Assembly: GCA_965228615.1 (NCBI GenBank)
Contig: CBDDHT010000003.1
Span: 620,001 to 684,000 of the forward strand
Origin: CBDDHT01 sp965228615
GTDB taxonomy: Bacteria; Pseudomonadota; Alphaproteobacteria; Rhizobiales; Methyloligellaceae
Direction of reading: 5' to 3'
Length of the DNA: 64,000 nucleotides
Shown one piece after another: positions 23,622 through 32,917 of this stretch. A model generated the notes under the pieces. It made no database searches. It saw only the letters and a program-made list of their open reading frames with translations, and was not told the origin of the DNA. Within the stretch, counting starts at the first letter, position 1. Each line of letters opens with the position of its first letter. A program made the position numbers and the translations under genes.

Positions 23622-25871
23622 ATGGCTGATATCACCCTCTCCTCCGCGGTTCGCAGTAACCTGTTGTCGCTGCAGAACACCGCCGATCTCCTGGAATCGA
23701 CGCAGGAGCGCCTTTCGACGGGTCTCAAAGTCAACAGCGCCCTCGACGATGCGACCGCGTTCTTTACCGCATCGTCTTTGAACACACGCGCGAGCGATCT
23801 CAACCGGCTTTTGGATTCCGTCGGCAATGCCGTGCAGACAGTTACGGCGGCCGACAACGGCCTTTCCGCCATTACCGCCCTCGTCGAAAGCGCCCAGGCA
23901 TCCGCCCGTCAGGCGCTGCAGACCACGGGCGCCGTCACCACGACCGCCGTCACAGGCGCAACCAGTGCGGGCTTTGACCCGCAAGCAACGACGGCAGTCG
24001 TCGGTACGGGCTCGACCCTGACGGCCGATGCCGTTGCGACTCAGCAATATACCGGCAACCTCGGTACAGATGCCGCCAATGCCGTTGCAACCGGTACCGA
24101 TCTTGGCGACAGCACCGATCTGTTGTCGGCTAATGGCCTTGCCAACGGTGACTCGCTAATCATCGGAAACGGCGCAAACACACTGACCGTCAACTTCACG
24201 ACGACAGGTGCAGCAGCCCTTTCCTCGGGCAACACTGTCCTGACAATCGGTATCGATCAAACCATCGGCGCGTTGGCAACAGGCCTCGACGGACTAACCG
24301 GGATTTCGGTAACCGACACGGCTGGTGTTCTGGCGATAACATCGGATGCAGAAGATACCTTGCGTATCCAGGACGGCGCTCAGGGAACCAATACGGCCGA
24401 ACTCGGCTTCGGTGCCGTCGGTATCGGTGCAGATACCACAAACCGGTTGGTGTCCAAGAACACGGCTCTCGACGATCTCGTCAATGCCGGTCATACGCTG
24501 ACCGTTCAGCGTGGAACCGATACGGCAACGACCGTGACCTTCGGAACTGGCGCAGGCCAGGTCCAGACCAAGGCCGATCTGATTTCCCAGCTCAATGCCG
24601 CCGTCGGCATCGATGCGACGGAAACGGGTACGAATCAACTCACGCTCACGAATTCGACGAATACGGACTTTGACAACGCGATTTCGGTCACGACGTCGGA
24701 TGCCTCGGTTTTCACGGCAGTGGGTATCACGGCCGATTCCGGTCAAACCACGCAGGCGACCATCAACCCGAACAACCTGCTCACGCAGGCAGGTGGCCTG
24801 ACGGCAGGTGAGACGCTGCAGATTAACTTTGGGACGCAGAACAACACCATCACTTTTGGCAATGGCACGGGTCAGGTCAGCAGTCTGGCAGAACTCAACA
24901 CAGCATTGAACTCAATAACCGGCGGCGCGGCATCGGTCGGTTTGACGGGTGCATCACTCGGCAATATCTCACTGTCGACCACCAGCGCATCGGACACGCT
25001 CGTGATTGGCGGGACGACGACAGCCGTCGCTGAATTCGGTATCACATCGGGCGAATTCACCAACCTCATCAACGGGACAACAGGTCCAGTTCAGCAAGGT
25101 GACACGCTCGACATCACCGTCGGAACCAACTCGACCTTGTCGATCACCTTCGGCACCGGTGCAGGCCAGGTGAACACGTTGAGCGAACTCAACACGGCTC
25201 TGTCCGCCCTTGCCGGCGGTTCGGCCAGCGTCGACTCGCAAACGGGTGCCATCAACATCACGGCAACCACAGGTACAGACAATATCGTCATTGCCGAGGG
25301 CAACGCCCGTGAAGCAGCCGCATTCGGTCTGACAGCTGGTACAACCACATCCACGACAACCAACAGCGCACAACGAACGGCGCTGGAGTCTCAGTTCAAC
25401 GACATCCGCACGCAGATCGACCAGCTCTCGCGAGACGCGAGTTTCAACGGGAACAACCTGTTGCAAGGCGACAATCTGAACGTCATCTTCAACGAAGACG
25501 GTACGAGCTCGCTGGATATCAACGGTGTAACATTCAACAGTGCGGGATTGGGCATCAACGCCGCTGCGACCGATGCATTCCAGACAGATGCGAATATCAA
25601 CATCTCTCTGGATGAACTTACAACCGCGCTGGCGACGATACGTTCGCAAGCCTCAACATTCGGATCACAACTCTCGACGGTCGAGATCAGACAGGAATTC
25701 ACGAAAGATCTGATCAACACGCTCGAAACCGGTGCCGCTAACCTGACGCTGGCCGATACAAACGAGGAAGGCGCCAACTTGCTGGCCTTGCAGACACGGC
25801 AGCAATTGTCGTCGACAGCTCTGTCTCTGGCATCGCAAGCCGACCAGAACGTCCTACGTCTCTTCGGATAA
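23622..25871 (+). CDS. flagellin 1 (749 residues)
   Basis: Filament subunit. The conserved N-terminal D0/D1 helices (residues 1-105: ITLSSAVRSNLLSLQNTADL, RLSTGLKVNSALDD) and C-terminal D1/D0 helices (about 585-749, ending SLASQADQNVLRLFG) flank a very large Thr/Ala/Gly-rich centre of about 470 residues. Within the centre a Flagellin_IN-like unit recurs (TFGTGAGQV.TLSELNTALSA..GG.ASV) at about residues 308, 408 and 505. There are no cysteines. It is the most divergent of the three paralogues (for example ALDDATAFF rather than ALDDPTAFF, and a final extra Gly). It has its own leader and terminator. Confidence 0.95.
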   Translation: MADITLSSAVRSNLLSLQNTADLLESTQERLSTGLKVNSALDDATAFFTASSLNTRASDLNRLLDSVGNAVQTVTAADNGLSAITALVESAQASARQALQTTGAVTTTAVTGATSAGFDPQATTAVVGTGSTLTADAVATQQYTGNLGTDAANAVATGTDLGDSTDLLSANGLANGDSLIIGNGANTLTVNFTTTGAAALSSGNTVLTIGIDQTIGALATGLDGLTGISVTDTAGVLAITSDAEDTLRIQDGAQGTNTAELGFGAVGIGADTTNRLVSKNTALDDLVNAGHTLTVQRGTDTATTVTFGTGAGQVQTKADLISQLNAAVGIDATETGTNQLTLTNSTNTDFDNAISVTTSDASVFTAVGITADSGQTTQATINPNNLLTQAGGLTAGETLQINFGTQNNTITFGNGTGQVSSLAELNTALNSITGGAASVGLTGASLGNISLSTTSASDTLVIGGTTTAVAEFGITSGEFTNLINGTTGPVQQGDTLDITVGTNSTLSITFGTGAGQVNTLSELNTALSALAGGSASVDSQTGAINITATTGTDNIVIAEGNAREAAAFGLTAGTTTSTTTNSAQRTALESQFNDIRTQIDQLSRDASFNGNNLLQGDNLNVIFNEDGTSSLDINGVTFNSAGLGINAAATDAFQTDANINISLDELTTALATIRSQASTFGSQLSTVEIRQEFTKDLINTLETGAANLTLADTNEEGANLLALQTRQQLSSTALSLASQADQNVLRLFG

Positions 25872-25899
25872 GACGAAACAGAGCAACAGAAACTGAAGG

Positions 25900-25924
25900 C
25901 GGCGGAGATTTTCTCCGCCGCCTT
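25900..25924 (+). terminator. terminator of flagellin 1
   Basis: An 11-bp perfect stem (GGCGGCGGAGA / TCTCCGCCGCC) with a TTT loop, followed by a short T-rich tail (TTATTCATTCATT). It lies 28 nt after the stop codon. The remaining sequence to 26118 in the 306-nt gap shows no other clear feature. Confidence 0.85.
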
Positions 25925-26118
25925 ATTCATTCATTAGGAAACTGTTCTATCGCGGGACAGAATCACTCAAATTTTCTAATTTTGTAAGCCAATTATCAAC
26001 CATATGAATCGGCAAAAAGCGTGATTCATGAGTCACTTACGAATTCCCCGCTATGACCGAAGTCAGCCGGCGCCAATGTGTGTCGGTTGGTGTCGTTTTC
26101 AGGGAAAAATCCCGAGAA

Positions 26119-26177
26119 AGGCGCCTGAACTCCAGAAGGGGTTCATATTCTTCGTAACCTAGAAAGGAATTCTAGAA
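26119..26177 (+). promoter_or_regulatory. flagellin 2 leader: conserved block plus SD hairpin
   Basis: AGGCGCCTGAACTCCAGAA (26119-26137) aligns with the block before flagellins 1 and 3 and again ends 40 nt before the ATG. CTAGAA / TTCTAG (6 bp) flank the Shine-Dalgarno AGGA, so the ribosome site lies in a hairpin loop as for flagellin 1. Confidence 0.65.
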
Positions 26178-28424
26178 ATGGCTGATATCACTCTCTCCTC
26201 GGCGGTACGCAACAACCTTCTCTCATTGCAAAACACTGCCGATCTCCTGGCGTCGACGCAGGAGCGTCTTTCAACAGGTCTTAAAGTCAACAGCGCCCTC
26301 GACGATCCGACGGCGTTTTTTACCGCTTCCGCTTTGAACTCACGTGCCAACGACCTTAACCGGCTGTTGGATTCGGTTGGTAACGCCGTGCAGACCGTTA
26401 GTGCTGCCGACAATGGCCTCTCCGCCATTACCGACCTCGTCGAAAGTGCACAGGCTTCTGCCCGTCAAGCACTCCAGACAACCGGTGCCGTCACATCAAC
26501 CGTCGTCACAGGTGCAACAAGCGCCGGTTTCGACCCCCAGGCACTCACATCTGTCGTCGGAACAGGTTCGACCCTGACCGCCGATGCTTCCGGAACCCAG
26601 CAGTTCACCGGCAACCTCGGTACGGACGCAGCCAACGCAGTCGCAACCGGCACCGACCTTGGTGACAGTACCGATCTGTTGTCTTCCAATGGCTTGGCCA
26701 ACGGTGACTCTCTGGTCATCGGAAACGGCGCCAACACACTGACCGTCAACTTTACGACGTCAGGCGCAGCAGCCCTTTCCTCGGGCAACACTGTCCTGAC
26801 AATCGGTATCGACCAGACCGTCGGCGCATTGGCAACCGGTCTCGACGGACTGACGGGTATTTCGGTAACCGATACGGCTGGTGTCCTGGCAATCACGTCA
26901 GATGCAGAAGATACCCTGCGTATCCAGGACGGTGCTCAGGGAACCAATACGGCCGAACTCGGCTTCGGTGCCGTCGGTATCGGTGCAGATACCACAAACC
27001 GGTTGGTCTCCAAGAACACGGCACTGGACGATCTCGTCAATGCCGGTCATACGCTGACCGTTCAGCGTGGAACCGATACGGCAACGACCGTGACCTTCGG
27101 AACAGGTGCCGGTCAGGTTCAGACCAAAGCAGATCTGGTTTCCCAGCTCAATGCCGCCGTTGGCATCAGCGCTACGGAAACCGGTACCAACCAGTTGACC
27201 CTTGCCAACTCCACGACCACGGACTTCGACAGCGCGATTTCGGTCACGACGTCAGATGCCTCGGTCTTCACGGCAGTGGGTATCACGGCCGACTCCGGTC
27301 AGACCACGCAGTCGACCATCAACCCGAACAACCTGCTCACGCAGTCGGGTGGTCTCACGGCTGGTCAGACCCTGCAGGTCGACTTTGGCACGCAGTCCAA
27401 TACCATCACCTTCGGTACGGGCACGGGTCAGGTCAGCAGTCTCGCTGAACTCAACACGACGCTGAACGCCATCACAGGCGGTGCGGCTTCGGTTGGTCTC
27501 ACAGGTGCTTCGCTCGGCAATATCTCGCTCACAACCAGCAGCCCATCCGATAGCATCACAATCGGTGGCACAACGAGCGCTGTTGCAGAGTTTGGTCTGA
27601 CGGCAGGTGAGTCTTCGAACCTGGTCAACGGCACAAGCGGCCCGGTTCAGCAAGGCGATACGCTCGACATCACGGTCGGCACCAACTCAACCCTGTCCAT
27701 CACATTCGGCACAGGAACGGGTCAGGTGAACACCCTTGATGAGTTGAACACGGCCTTGTCCGCCCTTTCCGGTGGAACAGCCAGTGTCGACTCGCAAACG
27801 GGTGCGATCAGCATCACCTCAACCAATGGCACCGACAGCATCGTCGTTGCCGAGGGGAACTCCCGCGAAGCAGCGGCGTTCGGTTTGACGGCGGGCACGA
27901 CCACGTCCACCACGACCAACAGCGCCGAACGAGCTGCCCTCGAGTCGCAGTTCAACGATATCCGCGACCAGATCGACCAGTTGGCTCGGGACGCAAGCTT
28001 CAACGGGAACAACCTGTTGCAGAGCAACGACCTGAACGTCATCTTCAACGAAGATGGCACGAGCTCGCTGACGATCTCCGGTGTGGATTTCGATAGTGGC
28101 GGCCTTGGCATCAATGCCGCGGCAACCGGTTCGTTCCAGAGCGACGCGGCAATCAACACGTCGTTGAGCGAACTGTCGACGGCTCTGTCAACCATCCGGT
28201 CACAGGCATCGACCTTCGGTTCGCAGCTTTCAACGGTTGAGATCCGTCAGGACTTTACAAAAGACCTGATCAACACCCTCGAAAGCGGTGCCGCCAACCT
28301 GACACTGGCCGACACCAACCAGGAAGGTGCCAACCTGTTGGCCCTGCAGACCAGGCAGCAGCTGTCTTCAACAGCCCTGTCTCTGGCTTCGCAGGCCGAC
28401 CAGAACGTGCTGCGTCTCTTCTAA
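26178..28424 (+). CDS. flagellin 2 (748 residues)
   Basis: Second flagellin of the tandem array. Same plan as flagellin 1: conserved terminal helices around a large Thr/Ser/Gly-rich centre with Flagellin_IN-like repeats (ITFGTGTGQVSSLAELNTTLNA and later copies). It is much closer to flagellin 3 than to flagellin 1; residues 173-308 are encoded by DNA identical to flagellin 3. It has its own leader and a strong terminator, so it is likely transcribed alone. Confidence 0.95.
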   Translation: MADITLSSAVRNNLLSLQNTADLLASTQERLSTGLKVNSALDDPTAFFTASALNSRANDLNRLLDSVGNAVQTVSAADNGLSAITDLVESAQASARQALQTTGAVTSTVVTGATSAGFDPQALTSVVGTGSTLTADASGTQQFTGNLGTDAANAVATGTDLGDSTDLLSSNGLANGDSLVIGNGANTLTVNFTTSGAAALSSGNTVLTIGIDQTVGALATGLDGLTGISVTDTAGVLAITSDAEDTLRIQDGAQGTNTAELGFGAVGIGADTTNRLVSKNTALDDLVNAGHTLTVQRGTDTATTVTFGTGAGQVQTKADLVSQLNAAVGISATETGTNQLTLANSTTTDFDSAISVTTSDASVFTAVGITADSGQTTQSTINPNNLLTQSGGLTAGQTLQVDFGTQSNTITFGTGTGQVSSLAELNTTLNAITGGAASVGLTGASLGNISLTTSSPSDSITIGGTTSAVAEFGLTAGESSNLVNGTSGPVQQGDTLDITVGTNSTLSITFGTGTGQVNTLDELNTALSALSGGTASVDSQTGAISITSTNGTDSIVVAEGNSREAAAFGLTAGTTTSTTTNSAERAALESQFNDIRDQIDQLARDASFNGNNLLQSNDLNVIFNEDGTSSLTISGVDFDSGGLGINAAATGSFQSDAAINTSLSELSTALSTIRSQASTFGSQLSTVEIRQDFTKDLINTLESGAANLTLADTNQEGANLLALQTRQQLSSTALSLASQADQNVLRLF
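26695..27103 (+). repeat. 409-bp tract identical to flagellin 3 (copy A)
   Basis: By direct reading, this tract matches 29173-29581 base for base (constant offset 2478), including all synonymous positions, while flanking codons differ. The corresponding part of flagellin 1 (offset 2556 upstream) has scattered synonymous changes but two shorter identical runs. This pattern suggests recent gene conversion. Confidence 0.85.
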
Positions 28425-28451
28425 GACACAACGCACAGTACAAACTGATTA

Positions 28452-28480
28452 GGCGGTGGGGTCATCCCCACCGCCTTTTT
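28452..28480 (+). terminator. terminator of flagellin 2
   Basis: Stem GGCGGTGGGG (28452-28461) / CCCCACCGCC (28466-28475), loop TCAT, then TTTTT. The same hairpin, base for base, follows flagellin 3. Confidence 0.95.
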
Positions 28481-28596
28481 CTTTGCCCGGCACTGACCAG
28501 GAAAACCGGCAAGATCTATGAATTGCGGCATCCCAGTTGTATCGCTTGCCGAAAATCGACAGCCGTTAACACCCCATTAGCCAAGATCCAAGAGAC

Positions 28597-28655
28597 TGGC
28601 ACGTGAACTCCAGAAGGAGTCATTGTATCTCGTAGCCTAGGAAGGGTTTCTCGTA
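28597..28655 (+). promoter_or_regulatory. flagellin 3 leader: conserved block
   Basis: TGGCACGTGAACTCCAGAA (28597-28615) has a full -24 element TGGCACG, but CTCCA at the -12 position in place of TTGCA. It ends 40 nt before the ATG, as in the other two. The hairpin around the Shine-Dalgarno (CCTAGGAAGGGTTTCTCG) is degenerate here. Confidence 0.6.
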
Positions 28656-30902
28656 ATGGCTGACATCACCCTCTCGTCCGCAGTTCGCAATAACCTTCTC
28701 TCATTGCAAAACACTGCCGATCTCCTCGAATCGACGCAGGAGCGTCTTTCAACAGGTCTTAAGGTCAATAGCGCTCTCGACGATCCGACGGCGTTCTTTA
28801 CCGCTTCGTCTTTGAACTCACGTGCCGGCGACCTTAACCGGCTGTTGGATTCGGTTGGTAACGCCGTGCAGACCGTTAGTGCTGCCGACAATGGCCTCTC
28901 CGCCATTACCAGCCTCGTCGAAAGTGCACAGGCTTCTGCCCGTCAAGCACTCCAGACAACCGGTGCCGTCACTTCGACCGTCGTCACAGGTGCGACAAGC
29001 GCCGGCTTCGACCCCCAGGCACTCACATCTGTCGTCGGAACAGGCTCGACCCTGACCGCCGATGCATCTGCAACCCAGCAGTTCACCGGCAACCTCGGTA
29101 CGGACGCAGCCAACGCAGTCGCAACCGGCACCGACCTTGGTGACAGTACCGATCTGTTGTCTTCCAATGGCCTGGCCAACGGTGACTCTCTGGTCATCGG
29201 AAACGGCGCCAACACACTGACCGTCAACTTTACGACGTCAGGCGCAGCAGCCCTTTCCTCGGGCAACACTGTCCTGACAATCGGTATCGACCAGACCGTC
29301 GGCGCATTGGCAACCGGTCTCGACGGACTGACGGGTATTTCGGTAACCGATACGGCTGGTGTCCTGGCAATCACGTCAGATGCAGAAGATACCCTGCGTA
29401 TCCAGGACGGTGCTCAGGGAACCAATACGGCCGAACTCGGCTTCGGTGCCGTCGGTATCGGTGCAGATACCACAAACCGGTTGGTCTCCAAGAACACGGC
29501 ACTGGACGATCTCGTCAATGCCGGTCATACGCTGACCGTTCAGCGTGGAACCGATACGGCAACGACCGTGACCTTCGGAACCGCTTCCGGCAACGTCCAG
29601 ACGAAGGCCGACTTGGTTGCCCAGCTCAATGCTGCCGTTGGCATCAGCGCTACGGAAACCGGTACCAACCAGTTGACCCTTGCCAACTCCACGACCACGG
29701 ACTTCGACAGCGCGATTTCGGTCACGACGTCGGATGCCTCGGTCTTCACGGCAGTGGGTATCACGGCCGACTCCGGTCAGACCACGCAGTCGACCATCAA
29801 CCCGAACAACCTGCTCACGCAATCGGGTGGCCTCACGGCAGGTCAGACCCTGCAGGTCGACTTCGGCTCGCAGTCCAACACCATTACCTTCGGTACGGGC
29901 ACGGGTCAGGTCAGCAGCCTCGCAGAACTCAACACGTCGTTGAACGCCATCACAGGTGGAGCAGCTTCGGTTGGTCTCACAGGTGCTTCGCTCGGTAATA
30001 TCTCGCTGACGACAAGCAGTCCATCCGATACGCTGACAATTGGTGGAACGACAACGGCGGTTGCGGAATTCGGTCTTACGGCAGGTGAGTCTTCGAACCT
30101 CGTCAATGGAACGTCCGGCCCGGTTCAGCAAGGCGATACGCTCGATATCACGGTTGGTACCAACTCTACCTTGTCGATTACATTCGGCACGGGCACGGGT
30201 CAGGTAAACACCCTTGATGAGCTGACCACAGCCTTGTCCGCCCTTTCCGGCGGCACTGCCAGTGTCGACTCGCAAACGGGTGCGATCAGCATCACCTCAA
30301 CCAATGGCACCGACAGCATCGTCGTTGCCGAGGGGAACGCCCGCGAAGCGACTGCGTTCGGTTTGACGGCAGGCACGACGACGTCCACTACAACCGACAG
30401 CACAGAACGTGCGGCACTCGAGTCGCAATTCAACGATATCCGAACGCAAATCGACCAGCTGGCTCGGGACGCAAGCTTCAACGGGAACAACCTGTTGCAG
30501 AGCGACAACCTGAACGTCATCTTCAACGAAGACGGCACAAGCTCGCTGACGATCTCCGGTGTGGATTTCGATAGTGGCGGCCTTGGCATCAATGCTGCGG
30601 CAACCGGCGCATTCCAGACTGATGCCAACATCAACACGTCGTTGAGCGAATTGTCGACGGCTCTGTCAACCATCCGGTCACAGGCATCGACCTTCGGTTC
30701 ACAGCTTTCAACGGTTGAGATCCGTCAGGACTTCACGAAAGACCTGATCAACACCCTCGAAAGTGGTGCCGCCAATCTGACCCTGGCCGACACCAACCAG
30801 GAAGGTGCCAACCTGTTGGCCCTGCAGACACGCCAGCAGCTGTCTTCGACAGCTCTGTCTCTGGCTTCGCAGGCCGATCAGAACGTGCTGCGTCTCTTCT
30901 AA
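28656..30902 (+). CDS. flagellin 3 (748 residues)
   Basis: Third tandem flagellin, nearly identical to flagellin 2 in both terminal domains and most of the centre, differing in scattered residues (for example GTASGNVQTKADLVAQLN in place of GTGAGQVQTKADLVSQLN). It ends SLASQADQNVLRLF like flagellin 2. Filaments of this organism may be built from more than one flagellin, as in Caulobacter and rhizobia. Confidence 0.95.
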   Translation: MADITLSSAVRNNLLSLQNTADLLESTQERLSTGLKVNSALDDPTAFFTASSLNSRAGDLNRLLDSVGNAVQTVSAADNGLSAITSLVESAQASARQALQTTGAVTSTVVTGATSAGFDPQALTSVVGTGSTLTADASATQQFTGNLGTDAANAVATGTDLGDSTDLLSSNGLANGDSLVIGNGANTLTVNFTTSGAAALSSGNTVLTIGIDQTVGALATGLDGLTGISVTDTAGVLAITSDAEDTLRIQDGAQGTNTAELGFGAVGIGADTTNRLVSKNTALDDLVNAGHTLTVQRGTDTATTVTFGTASGNVQTKADLVAQLNAAVGISATETGTNQLTLANSTTTDFDSAISVTTSDASVFTAVGITADSGQTTQSTINPNNLLTQSGGLTAGQTLQVDFGSQSNTITFGTGTGQVSSLAELNTSLNAITGGAASVGLTGASLGNISLTTSSPSDTLTIGGTTTAVAEFGLTAGESSNLVNGTSGPVQQGDTLDITVGTNSTLSITFGTGTGQVNTLDELTTALSALSGGTASVDSQTGAISITSTNGTDSIVVAEGNAREATAFGLTAGTTTSTTTDSTERAALESQFNDIRTQIDQLARDASFNGNNLLQSDNLNVIFNEDGTSSLTISGVDFDSGGLGINAAATGAFQTDANINTSLSELSTALSTIRSQASTFGSQLSTVEIRQDFTKDLINTLESGAANLTLADTNQEGANLLALQTRQQLSSTALSLASQADQNVLRLF
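29173..29581 (+). repeat. 409-bp tract identical to flagellin 2 (copy B)
   Basis: Partner of 26695-27103. The identity ends abruptly at both sides: position 29172 differs from 26694, and divergence resumes after 29581 (CCGCTTCC against AGGTGCCG). Confidence 0.85.
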
Positions 30903-30929
30903 GACACAACGCACAAATCAGACTGATAA

Positions 30930-30958
30930 GGCGGTGGGGTCATCCCCACCGCCTTTTT
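30930..30958 (+). terminator. terminator of flagellin 3
   Basis: Identical in stem, loop and T-run to the terminator at 28452-28480: GGCGGTGGGG, TCAT, CCCCACCGCC, TTTTT. Identity beyond the coding region shows that the downstream flank was duplicated with the gene. Confidence 0.95.
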
Positions 30959-31093
30959 CTTTGTCTGGCTGATACCCGCAACTGCTGACCAGCCGGCATC
31001 CTAAGACTACGTTAAGGTGTCTGTGATAGTCTCGACCGTGGTGCACTGTATGTCTTCCAAAAAGGGCGGGGAGAACATGCAGGAGTTCAGACA

Positions 31094-31522
31094 ATGTTTC
31101 CGATCGCACCGGTCAATACGGTCCAGCTTAAGGTGCCTCTTGAAGCGCCCAAGCCGATCGACGCAACGGCGATTGCCGGCAGCAAAGCGGTTGAAAATCA
31201 ACCAGCCGCAGTCGTCGCTCCCATCGAGCCGAGCGAAAAACTGCGTCAGCCGGAAATCCGTAGACGGCCCCAACCTCCCTCCCCCCTCGAGACGGATATC
31301 AGCAACCAGGCTGAGGGCAATGCCGATGATCCGGCCAAAAGCAACACTGTCCGCAACGTCGAAATCGATCCTGAGACGAATAGTGTGATATTTCAGTCGA
31401 TTAGCCAACGAACCGGTCAGGTTGTCATTCAGGTTCCCACGGAGACATTCCTAAGGATCCGCGAATTTGCGGATACGCTGACGGAACCGGCACAGGGCGC
31501 AACTGAGCAAGGACGCCGATAA
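31094..31522 (+). CDS. flaG: FlaG-like protein
   Basis: A 142-residue protein with a Pro/Ala/Glu-rich, probably disordered N-terminal half and a C-terminal FlaG-type segment (about 87-130: VEIDPETNSVIFQSISQRTGQ, then VVIQVPTETFLRIREFAD). FlaG proteins influence filament length or assembly; in Caulobacter flaG lies with flaF and flbT, as here. CAGGAG is 8 nt before the ATG. Confidence 0.78.
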   Translation: MFPIAPVNTVQLKVPLEAPKPIDATAIAGSKAVENQPAAVVAPIEPSEKLRQPEIRRRPQPPSPLETDISNQAEGNADDPAKSNTVRNVEIDPETNSVIFQSISQRTGQVVIQVPTETFLRIREFADTLTEPAQGATEQGRR

Positions 31523-31820
31523 CGGGAGTGCATAGACTCAGCCGGGTGGACTCTCGACGGGCTCCCTATGCTACCGGCACGTGCATTATTTGATGCGACG
31601 GCACAATTGCGTGTGATCGTTAACGCTCTATTAGACATAACGAAACATAATCAAACCATGATCCGAACGGCAGACGGAACAGGCGGCACAAGCCTCTCAT
31701 CGGACTGTTGCCGCGACCAGTGCCTCTCGGACTCCTCGCCGGATATCGGCGCGACAGAAAATTCCTCTGGCGCTTCCTGCGTCGCAACCACCACTCGTTG
31801 ATCCGAGAACGCTTTCACAT
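31523..31820. other. gap between flaG and flbT
   Basis: 298 nt with no convincing gene. TTAA-N7-TTAG at 31620-31634 is a CtrA-type box with one mismatch, 187 nt before flbT. No terminator was seen, so flaG may read through into flbT. Confidence 0.4.
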
Positions 31821-32213
31821 ATGGCTCTCAAGATCGAAATCAAATCCGGCGAGCGTGTCATTATCGGTACCGCCGTCGTGACGAACAGCGGTCAGCGGGC
31901 GCATCTCGAGATCGAGGGAAATGCGCCCATCCTTCGCGAGAAGGACATTATGCGACCGGAAGATGCGAACACGCCGTGCAAGCGCATCTATCTGTCCGTT
32001 CTCATGATGTATCTGGCAGACAAGCCAGAAGAGCACTTCCCGATCTTTTTTGACCTTGTGAAAAGCACCCAGGAAGCCGCGCCGAGCACGCTGCCGTATA
32101 TCGAGCGCATCAGCAACGAGATATTAAGCGAGTCCTTTTACAAGGCACTCAAGGAAACGCGTAAGTTGGTAGAGTACGAGACGGAGCTATTGGAACATGC
32201 AGGAAGCTATTAA
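31821..32213 (+). CDS. flbT: flagellin mRNA regulator FlbT
   Basis: In Caulobacter FlbT binds the 5' untranslated region of flagellin mRNA and represses its translation and stability until the hook is complete. The 130-residue protein has the typical start LKIEIKSGERVIIGTAVVTN and the core LREKDIMRPEDANTPCKRIYLS. The stop overlaps the start of flaF by 17 nt, so the two are translationally coupled. The three flagellin leaders just upstream are its likely targets. Confidence 0.93.
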   Translation: MALKIEIKSGERVIIGTAVVTNSGQRAHLEIEGNAPILREKDIMRPEDANTPCKRIYLSVLMMYLADKPEEHFPIFFDLVKSTQEAAPSTLPYIERISNEILSESFYKALKETRKLVEYETELLEHAGSY

Positions 32214-32571
32214 CGCCTATGCGGAGACCGGCCGCGCAACCAGTAGCCCTCGCGAGCTGGAAGCGTCACTTCTCCTGAAATCCGCTGCCAATCTGCAGCG
32301 GATGAAAGAGGACTGGCTGGAAAGCAAACAGGATCTCGATACGGCTCTGCTCTTCAATCGCCGTCTTTGGACAGTGTTCGTCTCCTCCATGGCTGAAGAA
32401 GACAATCAGCTTCCCCTAGCGGTCCGTAACAATATCGCTTCTCTCGGCGCCTTCATTTTTCATCATACGATCACGATTCAGACCGAGCCTTCGCCAGACA
32501 AGCTCACCAGCCTGATCATGATCAATCGCGAGATTGCCGCCGGCCTCCAAGCAGCGCCTGGCGAGCAATAG
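32197..32571 (+). CDS. flaF: flagellar regulator FlaF
   Basis: FlaF works with FlbT, with opposite effect, on flagellin synthesis and secretion. The 124-residue protein shows the family pattern: QEAINAYAETGRATSSPREL, EASLLLKSAANLQRM and the C-terminal NNIASLGAFIFHHTI. It starts inside the flbT end, and an intrinsic terminator follows 40 nt after its stop, closing the flbT-flaF unit. Confidence 0.93.
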   Translation: MQEAINAYAETGRATSSPRELEASLLLKSAANLQRMKEDWLESKQDLDTALLFNRRLWTVFVSSMAEEDNQLPLAVRNNIASLGAFIFHHTITIQTEPSPDKLTSLIMINREIAAGLQAAPGEQ

Positions 32572-32611
32572 GTCCCCCACCAGACCTGACGTTAGTAATG
32601 CGTAGGAAAAG

Positions 32612-32639
32612 CCGTCCCGGACTACCGGGGCGGTTTTTT
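32612..32639 (+). terminator. terminator of flbT-flaF
   Basis: CCGTCCCGG (32612-32620) pairs with CCGGGGCGG (32625-32633; one G-T pair) around an ACTA loop, followed by TTTTTT. Confidence 0.9.
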
Positions 32640-32791
32640 CATTTTGACGCAAAAATGATTGGGCCTGACAATCGTAAGCGTGCATCTGGAATGAACGTTT
32701 CATGCGGTCTTTTTTGAAATCTGCCGAGACTCGTCACCTCGTTTTGGACTCTCCCAAGAGACCGTAGCGCCCCCAAAAACGCACTCACAAT

Positions 32792-32917
32792 CGTCATTCC
32801 CGTGCTTGACACGGGAATCTATGCAGTGGCGCTACCTGAATGTGTCCTGATCGGCTTGCACCGAAGATACTGACGGCACGACCGCATGGATTGCCGGGTC
32901 GAAGCCCGGCAATGACG
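32792..32917. repeat. composite palindromic intergenic repeat
   Basis: The left end CGTCATTCCCGTGCTTGAC...CGGGAATC and the right end GGATTGCCGGG...CCCGGCAATGACG are imperfect inverted copies of each other, and each is itself a hairpin. The layout matches the dispersed REP-like elements seen in many alphaproteobacterial genomes. It fills the 468-nt gap between flaF and the convergent flgL together with the flaF terminator; the rest (32918-33039) shows nothing clear. Confidence 0.8.

Noticed and set aside
31620..31634. TTAA-N7-TTAG as a CtrA box for flbT
   Set aside because: One mismatch in the core and nearly 190 nt from the gene; not counted with the three exact sites.
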